Below, piece by piece: positions 45,334 to 57,564 of a stretch of 64,000 nucleotides of DNA. A program made the position numbers and the translations under genes. Where the stretch lies: NCBI GenBank assembly GCA_038496445.1, contig JALMLS010000281.1, positions 115,610-179,609 of the forward strand, in the 5' to 3' direction. The first letter of the stretch is position 1. Each line of letters opens with the position of its first letter. Source of the DNA: Trichosphaerium sp. ATCC 40318 (lineage: Eukaryota > Discosea > Flabellinia > Trichosidae). The notes beneath the pieces were generated by a model. That model was given only the letters and a program-made list of their open reading frames with translations. It was not told the DNA's origin and searched no databases.

Positions 45334-46274
45334 ATGGGCAACGAGTGCGCTCCCAAATCAACTTATAAACAGAATACCTATCTCAATGATACAATCAAGC
45401 GTGAAGAGCACATATACAAGCCTGGGTACTCAATCATTGCAGTAAGTACAATTTAGAGCAGGCAATGAAATTAACAGGAACAGATGACTCCTTCAGGAAA
45501 AAGGTCCTGGGTGACGGTTGAAGCTTCTAACACTGTTGAAGAGCTTAAGAATAAGATCCGTTTCCAAGAGGGAATCTCTTTTGATGAACACAATCTCATC
45601 TATTGCGGTGCTTTTTTTTCGTAGAAAAGCATCACTTACAAACGTGTAGGTAAGTTTTTACAGGATGATCAAACGATGCGAGAATTAGGTCTATCAGGTA
45701 AAAAAATCCATCATAGTTTACTGTGGAAAACTTAACTGTTGTAGAATCGGTTTATTGCCTTCGAGACCAACAAATAGCAGCAGGTGCTATCATTAGTTTC
45801 CGAAATGACTATCTATATTCTGGACCCGAAATTTCAATTATACGGCGCCTTCGTGGCGGTATGTACCATAAAACTAGTGGCCGTAGAGATATGAAAGACG
45901 TGGGAACTCCATACATAGAAGAGAAACCCAAAGAAGAGACTGTACGAAATCATCCCAAAAGGGTTTTCTTTGTTGTTTTTTGGCTTGTAACTCTTCATTA
46001 GTTCATCTATTATGTAAAGAAACAAACAGGATCGGTATTAAAAATACCATTGTCAACACCGTCAGTATCTGCAAAGAGACTTCGAAGTACGTGGACACGA
46101 ACACGTTTGCTAGTTCAAAAGTTGATGGAAGATAATTAAGATACTAAAGCTTCTTTCCTAGAATTGGTGAAAAAAAAGCTACAAATAGAATCAATGTCAG
46201 TTTACGAACTTAAAAAGCTCGTGTTTGATACATACAAACAAAAAGATTTAGAAGAAAGTGTAGAGTCTTCATAA
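45334..46274 (+). CDS. Ubiquitin-like protein with myristoylation-type N-terminus
   Basis: The first exon reads MGNECAPKSTYKQNTYLND, where Gly2 plus Cys5 fits N-myristoylation and palmitoylation. Next comes a ubiquitin-like fold: KRSWVTVEASNTVEELKNKI, EGISFDEHNLIYC, and SLTNDDQTMRELGLSG, the latter two joined only if 22-nt (45608-45629) and 20-nt (45644-45663) introns are removed. A second block ends IIRRLRGGMYHKTSGRRDM, which resembles the extended RLRGGMYHxTSGR end seen in several ubiquitin-like proteins. A charged helical tail follows (about 46032-46274, ending LEESVESS). Conjugation is unlikely because the GG is internal; scaffold or membrane roles are possible. Confidence 0.7.
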
Positions 46275-46647
46275 ACAAAGTTGAGATCACTTGCTCAAAT
46301 AAATAGTTTTACTCACTATCTCTGTTAGTGTTTGTTCCTCTAGTATTTTGCTTGACCACTTATTAGACCTACAAATCTTGCTACCTTAATTTACAGTATA
46401 TGATACAACAAGTAACTTCTATTCGCTCAGGTATAATAAAGATATCTATGCTCCTAGAATTTTCAGTTTCACATTTCATCTTTTCTGAAAAGCAAAGCTA
46501 GTGTACTGCTCTTGGCATCATAGTATTATGTTGTGCTCAAACAAAGGAGTCCAGGATGTCATTCGATAATTGACTTTCCTTAGGAAGTTTATTAAAGGGT
46601 TGTTTATTAACAGTGTTTACAAGCCATGAGTAAATGTTGCTTTTACA
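46275..46647. other. Intergenic stretch before the first F-box/MORN gene
   Basis: No gene is seen. Sequence similarity with the second F-box/MORN locus begins only at about the start codon region, so the two genes have different upstream flanks. Confidence 0.45.
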
Positions 46648-47274
46648 ATGAGAGTCCTTTCTTTACTATTAAACATCCCAATTGAAGTACATTATCATAT
46701 CATCGATTTGGACTTTGAAGTGTATCAAAAGTGGCCATTATTATCAAAATACAGTGCTACAACAACACGATTCAATTACGAGCTTCAAAAACATGGCACG
46801 TGGCTGAAAAGATGTGACACTTTTGGTGACACAAACAATATCAGTCAAGTTTTCGTTAATGGTAACAAAGAAGGAGAGCTAAGGTGTTGGTATAATAACA
46901 AAAGCCAGTTGTATGAACAAGGTAACTACTCAAACAATATACTGCAAGGTGAATACAAGTGGTGGCACAGTAATGGTCAATTAAAGCGTCAAACTAGTTA
47001 TACTGATGGTAAGCGAGAAGGAGAGTTTAAGCAATGGCATTTTAATGGTCAAATATATCTCCAATGTCATTTTGTTAAAGGTAAGCTTGAAGGAGTGTAT
47101 AAAGAATGGTATGATAATGGTCAATCATACCTGCGTTTCCATTATGTTAATGGTTTGAAAGAAGGAGAATATACTAAGTGGGATCAAAATGGTCAAATTG
47201 TGAAAGTTGTATCTCTCGCAGCGTTAGCAAATATAACAAACCCATATTTTGTTTTAGTTGAATTCATGTTCTAG
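46648..47274 (+). CDS. F-box-like plus MORN-variant repeat protein, copy 1
   Basis: Intronless, 208 aa. The N-terminus (LLNIPIEVHYHIIDLDFEVY, KWPLLSKYSATTTRF) is F-box-like. It is followed by about five repeats of about 23 residues of the MORN-variant (YwqK-type) form, each with WxxNGQ and G-x-x-EG-E elements (GEYKWWHSNGQLKRQTSYTD, GEFKQWHFNGQIYLQCHFVK). Such F-box/MORN-variant proteins are abundant in Marseillevirus-type giant viruses and similar repeats occur in bacteria. Lack of introns in an intron-rich neighbourhood fits acquisition by transfer, which is an inference. A near-identical gene lies at 50349-50945. Confidence 0.8.
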   Translation: MRVLSLLLNIPIEVHYHIIDLDFEVYQKWPLLSKYSATTTRFNYELQKHGTWLKRCDTFGDTNNISQVFVNGNKEGELRCWYNNKSQLYEQGNYSNNILQGEYKWWHSNGQLKRQTSYTDGKREGEFKQWHFNGQIYLQCHFVKGKLEGVYKEWYDNGQSYLRFHYVNGLKEGEYTKWDQNGQIVKVVSLAALANITNPYFVLVEFMF

Positions 47275-48178
47275 CCTGTTTGTTACGTATTAGTCAAAGG
47301 TGACATATGGTCTCTCCTGATGGAGCCTCCCGTTTCATTTCATCTCTGAACAAAATGTCTTCTCACTTCTTTCATCAGGATACTATTGTCAGTTTTAATG
47401 GTTCTTGCAAGAACTTACAGCCTTTGATAACAAATTGTGGAACCAGTACAATCTGAAAGCATCACATTCTATAACTCATGACAACGTACCGTGCTTGCCG
47501 TCCTTATGTACGTTTAAGCACTCTGTCATCATCTGACACGACAATCACAGTATTTACTTAGGTGCGCTCTCACTACTACTCACCCCAAGGAGCCATACAA
47601 ACGGCTATGAATTAATAATTATTTACACGGTAACTTACTAGTAGTATTTAATAGATTTTGTCGATCTGACTAAACACGAAAACCAAAGTCACAAACAGCA
47701 AAAAGTTGCAAACTTTTGCAAACTTGAATGATACGGACAATATAGATGACGTTGTTTTACAGGTAATCTCAGTCACGTCCAGTTTCAATGTTACAGACTA
47801 TTCAATACATTGCACGTGCAGAATTTGTAATGTGAAGGCCAAATTCAAAGGTACCCACTCAATACAAAGTCAGCAATGTGCTCTTTAGTAATAAACGTGA
47901 GTTCTGAACTTTGAAGGGTAATTTGTACATTTAGAAAGTGTTGTGGATGGTACACTACAATTTTAAAGAACAAAGACTTTGGTGCATTCAGATAAACAGA
48001 AAAGTAATGTATTGAATCTTAGTCACGAGACAAACACATCACATCTATAGAGTTCATATGTAGTATTAACAACTCGATCTACAAAAGTATTACAGCAGGT
48101 GACAGTCTTCAGTTCAGTTAATCTTGTTAGTGATTATTGCTAAGTAGCTTTCAACTCTAGCAGCTTAGCTCTCGTAAA
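47275..48178. other. Intergenic stretch with shared flank and dispersed repeat copy 2
   Basis: The part up to about 47400 is the duplicated 3' flank of the F-box/MORN gene (matches about 51000-51110). A copy of the dispersed repeat sits at about 47665-47745. Otherwise I see only a weak 60-codon frame at 47706-47888 overlapping the repeat. Confidence 0.55.
47665..47745 (+). repeat. Dispersed repeat, copy 2
   Basis: It shares GATCTGACTAAACACGAAAA and the downstream CAAACTTGAATGATA run with 4262-4350, with small indels, in the same orientation. Confidence 0.8.
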
Positions 48179-50064
48179 ATGGCATGTTGCGCAACATCAG
48201 GAGCTAAAGGGGTCGCAAGCTTTACTTCAAACATTGACAGAGGCTATTTACCTCCTGCAAGTAGCATAGCGTACGAAGGGCTGTATTATAATCACTATTT
48301 CAATGTTGGCGCTCAAGAAAAGGAAAAACCGTTTTCTCCTCGTTTTTTCACCGCTGTAACCAAGGATCCTATCAACGGTGCGTATTTAAACATATTGAAG
48401 GTACTTTGTAACATTGCTCAACAGGTGAAACAGAAAAGTTTGTTTGTGTTGGACTGACTGGAAACTTGGATGGCCCTGGTCTCTACGAGAACAAAGGACG
48501 GTGGCCTCTTGATGTTGTGGTAGTTATGGATATTAGTGGGTCCATGGGCAGTGTATTTGGACAATGCAAGACAATAGTACGTCATACTTTTCGCCCAAGG
48601 CATAACATTGACCTTCAAGTTTGTTTATCTCTTTTAACGTTCCACTCATATTCTCCGTTTAGATGCAAGTAGCGAATGAAAGCGTTATTTCAATGTTGGA
48701 TAATCTACGCGATGATGACTCTTTTGGAATGGTTTTGTTCGATACAAATGCGTCTACTTTACAAGAATTAAAAAGATGGAGCGATATTGATAAACAAAAT
48801 CTATCCAAAAAGATATTGGATGTTAATGCGCAAGGAGGCACAACACTATCCAAAGGTAAGATTACATGTTAAGAACAATGTTTGTTCTAGGCTATGAGCT
48901 TAGATAGTTAATAGGGTTCGAGGCGGGTTATAAGATGCTTCAAGGATCAAAACAAGAGAAACGTAGAGAAAGAAGATTGTTTTTCTTCACAGATATGTTG
49001 ATATCAAAGGTCTGATCTTAGCGTTTCTAGCTTCCAATTTTTGGTTCTAAAGATCTTTAGCGTGAGTTTGATGCGGGGTTAAAATCTCAATTCCAAAAAG
49101 CAGCAGCAGAAGGGATTTACTCATCTTTTGTTGGCATGGGAACAGATTTTGATACTGATGCTGTTGAATGTATCTCATCCGTAAAAGGGTGTAACTACTT
49201 CTCCGTCAACACGCCAAAGGAATTCTCTATGCTAATGAAACAAGAGTTCGATTACATCACTACAATTGATGTCTTTGATGCACAAATTAAATTGAGCAGC
49301 AATGATGTTACTGCTGAATATGTTTACGGTTCTCCAGGTAATCACGATTTCTCATTATTTTCTTGAAAACTTATTCACATGATAGGCAATGAAGTTCCAA
49401 AAGATGGTGTACTCTGCAAAATCGTGAGTTCAAGTCCTAGTTTGCTTGATCACGGTAGAACCAAAGGAGGTGTTATTGTTGTTAAGGTTTCAACAAAAGC
49501 GAAAGAAGCTAATAGCTTTTCAGTTGAGTACGTTTCATTCTTACTTGCTTTACGGATGTTACGTTATATTATTTGACCTCTAACCATTTTAAAGTACCTC
49601 GTATACTAGCAGAGAAGGTGAGAAGTATCAGTTTTCAAATCAAGTTGAATTTCCTAAATCTGCAGTAAGTTGGTTTTCTTTTATCAAATCGTCTTCATTT
49701 CCCTGATCATTTATTGCTATGCTAGGATACTGATTATTTTGAAAATGCGTGTATACGTAAGGCAGTATTATTAACACGCTATGCGCGATTTCTAAAGAGC
49801 TATTTAAGTGCTGGAGGTCCGTTTGTTGTTGCTAACTTACATAAACTAGCTTAACTTTTCTTTCAGATAAAAAAGGGTGGAACCAAAAGTTTGATGTTTT
49901 TAAACAGTATCTTGAAACTGAGGTACGACAACCCATAGTTTCAAATAACAAACAAATACTCAAATTTCGAATTATAGATTGATGCACTGGAAGAAGATGA
50001 AGAGGCTCTGACAAAGGAGTTAGAAAACTTTGATAAAATTCATAAGATTGCAATGAAACAATAA
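48179..50064 (+). CDS. von Willebrand factor A domain protein
   Basis: A multi-exon gene starting MACCATSGAKGVASFTSNID. An N-terminal beta region precedes a VWA domain: RWPLDVVVVMDISGSMGS carries the MIDAS DxSxS, with the metal Thr likely in AQGGTTLSKG and the Asp in RRLFFFTDM. The domain continues with SSFVGMGTDFDTDAV and YFSVNTPKEFSMLM. A C-terminal part (KSADTDYFENACIRKAVLLT, LTKELENFDKIHKIAMKQ) is helical. It has no signal peptide, so it is cytosolic; the vicinal cysteines at residues 3-4 could be lipidated. The arrangement resembles bacterial YfbK/BatA-type and inter-alpha-inhibitor-like VWA proteins. Metal-dependent protein binding is the general VWA role. Confidence 0.83.
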
Positions 50065-50348
50065 GAGTAATACTAATTGTCTTGTAATACTTCGTCACTT
50101 CTACGTGAATAAAGACACCTCTACACACTTGATATCCCATTGGCTTTAATCGATGTGTAACCTAATAGCATAATTTTCCCAAAAGATTGGGTAAACACTT
50201 TTTTTTATGGCTCCACTTGACCAATGTTGAAGCTTTCGCATTTAATATTTACAACATCCAACACATGACAGCCAACCACAAGGTATTGTTGTTTTTTTTA
50301 AAAACCACGTCGACTCATTAACGAAAATATTTTCTACAACAGAACATA

Positions 50349-50945
50349 ATGGCAAAGAAAGCCATGTTGTTATTACATATCCCAGTTGAACTACATTATC
50401 ATATCATCGATTTGGACTTTGAAGTGTATCAAAAGTGGCCATTATTATCAAAATACAGTGCTACAACAACAAGATTCAATTACGAGCTTCAAAAACATGG
50501 CACGTGGCAGAAAAGATGTGGCAGTTTCGGTGTCTCTCCACAAAACATGAACACTATCAGTCAAGTTTTCGTTAATGGTAACAAAGAAGGAGAGCTAAGG
50601 TGTTGGCATAATAACAAAAGCCAGTTGTATGAACAAGGTAACTACTCAAACAATATACTGCAAGGTGAATACAAGTGGTGGCACAGTAATGGTCAATTAA
50701 AGCGGCAAACTAGCTATACTGATGGTAAGCGAGAAGGAGTGTTTGAGCAGTGGCATTTTAATGGTCAACTATATCTCCAATGTCATTTTGTTAAAGGTAT
50801 GCTTGAAGGAGTGTATCAACAATGGCATAATAATGGCCAATTAAAAATGCGTTTCCATTGTGTTAATGGTTTGAAAGAAGGAGAATATATTCAGTGGGAT
50901 CAGAACGGTCAAATTGTGAAAGTTGCGTATATCTCACGGCATTAG
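50349..50945 (+). CDS. F-box-like plus MORN-variant repeat protein, copy 2
   Basis: Intronless, 198 aa. It is nearly identical at the nucleotide level to 46648-47274 from the IPVELHYHIIDLDFEVYQKW segment onward, differing in the first dozen residues (MAKKAMLLLHIPVEL), by a few extra codons (SPQNM) and in the last repeat. Its 3' flank is also shared, to about 51110. The very high similarity indicates recent duplication or gene conversion, with the VWA gene caught between the two copies. Confidence 0.8.
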   Translation: MAKKAMLLLHIPVELHYHIIDLDFEVYQKWPLLSKYSATTTRFNYELQKHGTWQKRCGSFGVSPQNMNTISQVFVNGNKEGELRCWHNNKSQLYEQGNYSNNILQGEYKWWHSNGQLKRQTSYTDGKREGVFEQWHFNGQLYLQCHFVKGMLEGVYQQWHNNGQLKMRFHCVNGLKEGEYIQWDQNGQIVKVAYISRH

Positions 50946-51490
50946 CATCAATAAATATAACCAACCCATATTTTGTTTTTTTTGAAATCATGTTCTAGCC
51001 CGTCTGTTATGTATTAGTAGAAGGTGACATATGGTATCTCCGTATGGAACCTCCCGCCTCTTATCATCTCGGAACAATACCTTTTCTCACTTCTTTCATC
51101 GTCATACTGTGACGATTACAACCACTTGTAACCCTCCGGCCCGCTCTCCCTTGTAAACATATTTCCTATTACCTATATAAATAATCCTTGTTACAGCTTG
51201 GTAAACTAGCTGCTGACATAACTACTTTCACATGCAACTCTCGTAGATGACCGATCCACTGTCATGAATCAGTCTACATCCAAACAACTTGCTAATATGG
51301 CTTTGCTCTTGGTTATTTTGTCCCTACATTCAAACCTTGTGCAATCCTTACTAAAGCGTACTCAAAATAAAACGCAATATAAAAGACGTAAAAGAAAAAA
51401 GAAACCCACTTAACAAGCTACGTTGCTTGTTCAGAGAAATGACAAGTTCAAATAAAATTTGTGATCACGTTTACCTTCATAAACTTGTTG
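50946..51490. other. Intergenic stretch with duplicated 3' flank
   Basis: The first ~165 bp copy the flank of the first F-box/MORN gene. The rest, up to the ARF-like gene, shows no coding frame. Confidence 0.5.
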
Positions 51491-52136
<646 letters not shown>

Positions 52137-52508
52137 AGAAATGTAAATTAAATATGTACAAACAAGATATCCGTCAGTATTCTAATGCCAAATTACTCTG
52201 GTGTTAAGTAAATGCTGGGGTGTTAGCGTTCCACATGTGCTTTAAGGTGCTATAACTTACCAATACAGTCTGTCGCTAGTTAGAAACGCATCATTAGCAT
52301 TACGTACTTGGTCATAGCGGATGCATGGCAATTGCATAATACACGGTTACATTGGTTAGTAGGTGGATAACAAGTATCCAGTTTTTGTTTCATTGGTGCC
52401 ATCGATCAAAAACACTGCTTTATCTATAGACACAAATTCAAAATGCCTGGTGTGATTATATCGGTCGCAAAAATTCTGAGAGTTTTCTTAATACTACTTT
52501 AGTTCATT
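52137..52508. other. Intergenic stretch before the arrestin gene
   Basis: No coding frame is supported. It probably contains the arrestin promoter. Confidence 0.4.
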
Positions 52509-54755
52509 GTGGTTATGGCAGCACCAGTTATCATTTCTAATGTTCCAGCTACGAGATACAAATATAAACTAGCAGATATACACGTGTTGCGTATAGCTGT
52601 ATGCGAAGCAGTTGATTTTTGTGTTGAAAATAACGTTTACATTTCTTTCGCTTATAAAACGGAAACAACTAAGACTACATGTACAACCAGTTTAATTTAG
52701 AGCACGTGCTCAGCGATAAGTAGGTGTAAACCTTAAAAAGTGCTCTTTCTACCAACGATTGCATCTGTTCATAGATGAGGAGCCTTTGGATCCGTTAACA
52801 ATTAAAATCAAGACAAAAGGATTAATAACGAATAAAGAGGTACGAGAGTTGGTACAGCACTAATAATATTACTGTAGATAGCGTCTCACTTGTTTTCTGA
52901 GTTATCAAATGTCAAATCAGAAGGGAAAAGGTATGTTCCCTCTTTTGGTTTTTTGTTAGATTCTTTGACGCCTTGTAGAGATGTTTGGATAGATTTTGCA
53001 GATGCTGGTTATCCTAAAATGAAACTGCATTTTAGTCTATCGATTGGTTTGGAAGCCATACCTCTGCACGTGCTCAAAAAATCTAAAAGGTGAGAATATA
53101 TAATCTGACGCTTTCACTTTGATTTTCTATTTTGCCGTCGAGCATAATTAATCACGTGCACAGCTAGAATTTTTACTTTACTTTTAGAGCGCTTCCTGCT
53201 TTAAATATATGTTTACCTCTGAAAACATACCATACAGACTCAAAGATAAGCGGTGTAGTGCAGTTTTCAACGCCGTACCCAATTACACCTGCGATAGGTC
53301 TTCATGTATTTTTAACTGGAATGGTAAGCATACTATAATTTTTTTTCTGGTGTTACAACTAATTTGCCTTGAAGGAAAATGTGTATTGGACAAGACAACA
53401 CGATAAAATGACTGCCATTTTCAGAGGAACACGCGTTTTTTTGAACGAGGTCAAGTGCTTGGCAACAAACGTAGGAAAATTTTTGAGCGGTATAAAAATA
53501 CTAACAATGCATAGACAATTCCGGCTGGTCATCACGAGTATCCATTTACTTTGTTGCTCCCAAAAGGGCTTCCTTCATCATTCTTGAAATCAACAGGTGA
53601 TATGGGAAACATTCTGTACCAAGTAGGCCTTAACTATAATCCTTTAAGCTGATCGTTTTAGGTTCGTGCCAACATTCAGAAAAAGCCAAAGTTCAACAAA
53701 ATAATACAAGAGCCAGCTCATCCTGATATCTGTAATGGTACCTACGAAACTTCCAATTTCCTAATGAATAATGTTTCCCAAGCTGCAACTATCAGCGTTG
53801 CACAACAGATGGATGAAGCAGACTACCCAGATGTCCTAAATCTTAGACATTCTAAAACAGGAATTGTGTTTTCTATAAAGTATGAGAACGCCGTTCATTA
53901 CATTGACGACCCACATCTCCTCAAATTTACACTTGTACAAAATAGACACGCCATCAAATACTAATAATCTCATCATAGACGATAAACAACGTGACTTCAA
54001 CAGACCTTCAAGTCAATGTCGTTAAGTTAAAGATGAAACAAGTATTCACTTCGCAGCAGGGAAACAAAACAATTTTTAGGCACACCCTGTTCCAAGTAAA
54101 GGACATACCGAGTGTACTTGCTGGTGAAACTGAATCTACTGTTTATGCTATGCATTTCAAGATAGCAAAGAACTGGTTCTGGCCAACTGCAAGAAAATTG
54201 CAGCACATCGAGAGGGAGTACCTAATTCGCATTAAGTGTGTTAGCGGAGGTGCGATAACCACAAAAAAAATTTTAATGTTTTTACTTCTTTTTTAGCAAA
54301 GAACGTCAACGTGGCTTTCCCTTTTCACGTTTGTGGCCACCCACGTGCGCAGCAGCTGAAAGAAAATAAGAAACGTGAATTTGATGTTGAAGCTATTGAG
54401 GAAGATTCAGAAAGTTCGGGAAGTGATTACAGCATCGTGTCACTGGAAGGGTACGGGTTTTTCTGTTGTTACTCTGCTTGTGCTTATATCAACATGTAGT
54501 AATCGAATCAAAGAATTGGAATCTGTTACAGCTTCATTACCTAGTAATTCAAGAATCTTTTCTAACAACGAAGAGAAGTCTGATAGCAGTTCAGAGGAGC
54601 ATGTTTCAACAGACGAAAAAAATGAAAAAAATGATATTGATGCTGAAGCAAACAAACGTGTTGTTACAGTTGAAAAGCATGTTAATATTCAATGCTCCGA
54701 CTTACTAGGTTTTAAAAATCCGTTCTTTAAAGATTATCCTTTGTATATTCAATAA
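52509..54755 (+). CDS. Alpha-arrestin-like protein with acidic C-terminus
   Basis: Many short exons. The N-terminal 150 or so residues (from MVMAAPVIISNVPATRYKYK) are not clearly arrestin and may be a separate beta domain. Then comes an arrestin N-domain: LNICLPLKTYHTDSKISGVV, IGLHVFLTGM, ENVYWTRQHDK and AGHHEYPFTLLLPKGLPSSF, which matches the conserved PF-F-LP--LPSSF element. A probable arrestin C-domain follows (VVKLKMKQVFTSQQGNKTIF, VAFPFHVCGHP). The tail is acidic and Ser-rich (EEDSESSGSDYSIV, EEKSDSSSEEHVSTDE). Alpha-arrestins link membrane cargo to ubiquitin ligases, usually through PPxY motifs; I see none. ATG choice at 52509 is the first plausible one. Confidence 0.72.
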
Positions 54756-54805
54756 AATACTGAAGCTCAGATGATGTTAAATTATCTTTGTTTATTAGTA
54801 AAGTG

Positions 54806-55012
54806 TTAAAAGTAAACAAGCACAAACCCTATCATGATCTCCTCATCATTTCTGTACGGAATGTTGATAACGTTAATACTCTCGCCATTAACTCTCTTCT
54901 TAGCCTTTATCTTCTTCAAGAGAGTTTCCGCGTTGATGTGGTTCTGTGCTGTTTTTTGAAATCTCATAAATTCTATGAGAGACTTTTTGTCGCTTGAATG
55001 ATGTACTTTCAA
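54806..55012 (-). CDS. Small lysine-rich frame, relative of the 5-kb coiled-coil frame
   Basis: A 68-codon frame containing INAETLLKKIKAKKRVNGES. It resembles TTTLLKKIQAIKTINDEI encoded near 5.1 kb on the same strand, at both protein and DNA level.. The two may be remnants of one small family. No function can be assigned, and it may be a gene fragment. Confidence 0.3.
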   Translation of the reverse strand: MKVHHSSDKKSLIEFMRFQKTAQNHINAETLLKKIKAKKRVNGESINVINIPYRNDEEIMIGFVLVYF

Positions 55013-55143
55013 ATAGAGTTGATACTACACGATGCGTATCAACAATTCAGTGAGTAACGATTTAGTTTGATAAATAAGTCAGAGAAGACGTTTGTTGACC
55101 GTTATTTCTCCGAGAGAGTTCTTATTTGAAGTCTTTGCTTAGG

Positions 55144-57564
55144 ATGGAAAAGCACCACAGTACGTTGTTATAGCGCCCACTTTGTTTAATACCGTGCAGA
55201 CTCCAGTTGGGAGGATATTTACACTAACTTATTCGAAACGCTTCCAACACGTTGTTTTAATACGATCCTATCTCACTTACCTCCAAAAAGCCTCATTTAC
55301 TTCTCTTCGTTGTCAACACTATGCAAACAACGTGTAGACGATAATTTCGAATGGCAAGAGTACTTGAAGAACCAAGTAGAGGATCTACAGCGCCTTTCAA
55401 GAGAAAAGCGAGTTCCTCTCCCTTTTGTACCAAAAACTATCCACAGCCAAAACGAACTCGCTCTATTTGCTCACAGCAAGAGCTATATAAACCATTGGAG
55501 TGAAGCAAGTAAATTCCTGGAACATACGTTAGCCTGCCAAGATATATTTTCAAGCTGTTCAACTACTCCAGAGCGTTGGTTAAACTTGGGGCTTCAACAG
55601 CTTGTAACTCAAGTGAAAGCTAAAAGTACACTTCCTGGATTCTTTGCATATGCACGTGACATTACTGTAACTGTCTTATCTATGTAAGTCTGTCAATATA
55701 CACAACACTGTTGGTGCCAATTAAACGAAATAGGATACTATTCCGGGCTTTGGAACATCAACAACCAACTGACCAACAGAGTTTAGTTATTCAAGATTCA
55801 TCTGTTGTAGCTGCATACAAACAACTTGTACAAGAATCTCCAGCATCATTTCCTGAAGCAGGTGTTACCTTAGAACCCACCAACTACTTCCAGTCTGAAG
55901 TAACTAGGGTGAGTGTCCTCAAAGAAAAGAGCATCAATATCAAAGAATATAATTCTCTTAGAAAATCAATTGTGCGTTGTTGACAACAAGCCCTTGCCCG
56001 AGCTGACAAATTCCTTTAGAAACAGAAACATAGTATCAAAGAATTTCATTTGCTGGCGCTTTTATCCTATGTTAGTAATCTGGGCTACAAAATCTCTTTG
56101 AATGCGTTAAAGCTTTGCAACACCCTGACTTGTAATGCTATTCTCAATATCTTTAAACTGGCTCACAGTGTTGCTGAAAGTAACGGATCAAGGCACTTAA
56201 GTAAAGGTAATCTCGAATTTGTTTGGGTAGTAATGCAAGGTCACAAACGGGGCAATCCCAGAAATAGCATTGTTAAATTCAAACCAAACATTGAGCTACA
56301 GAAGCAACGACTAATGTATGTTCTAGATTGTAACCTACAGTGCCTACTAATGATGTTTTAGGATAGGCGACGTTGATGTAAAAGAGAAATGTTTGACAGG
56401 AGGAGATGTTGCATTTTATGATGTCACTTTTGTTGTCTTTTACAATACAGATCCTGTACTTACACTTAGAGGGTCAAAGTGCTTACTGAGTAAAAACTGC
56501 GAGTACGTTGCTCTAAAAAAAGTAAAGCTGACTTTGGCCAGATACTTAAAAAATCAGTTCACAAAGTTTAAGAATGATGATAGTACTTATCAGCTTGTAC
56601 TACTTGAAGGCGAAACACAAGATTCTCTTCTGTTAGTTCTTGAGTATCTATCTACATCCTCCCTTGAAGACATACTTAAAATCACTTCAGTGGAGACAAT
56701 CATAGGTGTACTCATTAGATTAGGCCATGTACGAACATTGCCAAGTAAAACCTTTCCTCTGACTTTTACAGTTTGTTAAAGAAGATGCACAAGAACAAGT
56801 CTTTCTTGGTTGTAAATTTGATATTTCTGATTCAGTGGCGTTGTGTAATTACCTGCTACCCTCGGTTATAGCTAGAAAATCTGTTTCTGATCGTATTGTA
56901 AAGCTGATAGGCTCTAAGAAAAAATTAATATCAGTGACTGACGGACCTATGAAACTTCCTAGAAGTGTATTTATGCTCATTGCAAAAAAAGTTCATCTAC
57001 AATCCTGTGACTTGTGGCTCATTGCTCGTGCGTATTTTGTTCTAACAGAAATCACTTATGAAAGCTACTAATAGATGCCTCATCGCTGCCTGATTTGGCA
57101 CGTGAATATGCACCGAAGCTTCCACACTTCTTTGCACGATACTTGCTGACATGTTACAAACCTGAAGACTTTTACTGGCACGAAAGATGGGGTAATATTG
57201 TATCAATAGACACCTTACGTTCTGAATCTCACTTGCACGCTATGTCATGTGCTTGTGGTATTGAAACTGTTGAACAGTGCTATGAGATTGGGGGTGGTGG
57301 TGAAATTTACGTTGAAGGGTTTATACTGTGCGTCTTTCAGTTCATTACAGTTGTGATACTAACGTGCCAAACAGAAGATACAGCACAATCCGAAATTTTC
57401 TGACTTTCACAAAAGAGCTAGCATCTAGGAAGGTGCTTTTTGATGTCCTGTACAGGTTTCAGCATGACAGAAAATATGTAAGTATGTTATCAGGTAATAA
57501 ATCTTATGGTGGTTTCAGTAGAACTCTATACATAAAGCCGTACGTAACATTGTGTCTATTTTAA
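55144..57564 (+). CDS. F-box protein with large C-terminal region of unknown fold
   Basis: The start exon encodes MEKHH and joins across a 40-nt intron (55160-55199) to an F-box: LFETLPTRCFNTILSHLPPK, LIYFSSLSTLCKQRV, FEWQEYL. The rest, over several exons to TAA at 57562-57564, is about 650 residues of helical sequence with LPSKTFPLTFT, LPRSVFMLIAKKVHLQSCDL and LPHFFARYLLTCYKPEDFYW segments. They give the impression of a helical-repeat or otherwise unrecognised interaction domain. It is a probable SCF ubiquitin-ligase adaptor. Some internal exon joins were not verified. Confidence 0.65.
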
